NCBI GenBank assembly: GCA_003524335.1
Contig: DQHV01000236.1
Span: forward strand, 1-5,675
DNA length: 5,675 bases
Reading direction: 5' to 3'
From: Candidatus Aminicenantota bacterium
Lineage (GTDB): Bacteria; Acidobacteriota; Aminicenantia; Aminicenantales; UBA8522
Shown here: positions 5,654 to 5,675 of the stretch, one piece after another
Layout of the letters: each line of letters opens with the position of its first letter
Position numbering within the stretch: the stretch's first letter is position 1
Translations under genes and position numbers: made by a program
Notes under the pieces: model-generated
The model's database searches: none
What the model was told of the DNA's origin: nothing
Seen by the model: the letters and a program-made list of their open reading frames with translations, nothing else

Positions 5654-5675
5654 TCCCTGTCCTCGCTCCGCTCTC

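Overview
The window looks like ordinary chromosomal DNA of a fairly GC-rich, Gram-negative-type bacterium: it has an outer-membrane-style lipoprotein, a periplasmic HtrA protease and sigma70-like promoters. The gene mix (a HemE-like uroporphyrinogen decarboxylase-family paralogue, HD-GYP, HtrA and an AhpD-like protein) would fit Acidobacteriota or Aminicenantes-type lineages. That placement is a weak impression, not a demonstrated one.

Layout. Five genes lie head to tail on the minus strand, and one gene diverges on the plus strand. In minus-strand order they are: a membrane-anchored HtrA/Deg serine protease (5056-3914); a DagK/YegS-type lipid kinase with a TTG start, 10 nt later (3903-2965); a 144-nt gap holding a good extended -10 promoter; a two-TM HAMP/HD-GYP cyclic-di-GMP phosphodiesterase (2820-1453); a TPR-like lipoprotein starting 3 nt after it (1449-601); and the first 194 codons of a uroporphyrinogen decarboxylase-family protein (584 to the window edge). 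Divergently from htrA, a small AhpD-like/carboxymuconolactone decarboxylase-family protein is encoded at 5255-5599. It is followed by an 11-bp perfect hairpin at 5625-5653.

How they may work together. The four complete minus-strand genes are all connected with the envelope: periplasmic protein quality control, membrane lipid phosphorylation, a periplasm-sensing c-di-GMP hydrolase and an outer-membrane-type lipoprotein. The HD-GYP protein and the lipoprotein are so tightly spaced that they are probably translated together. The 5062-5255 region carries back-to-back promoters for the protease and the AhpD-like gene.

Most notable: the lipoprotein is built of 100-residue repeats in exact register; the lipid kinase has a changed nucleotide-binding motif (GGDST instead of GGDGT); and a 25-bp inverted repeat ends exactly at the left window edge and breaks into the decarboxylase-family gene, which looks more like a contig-end fold-back artefact than biology. 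I do not see a clear new defence, mobile or CRISPR system here.
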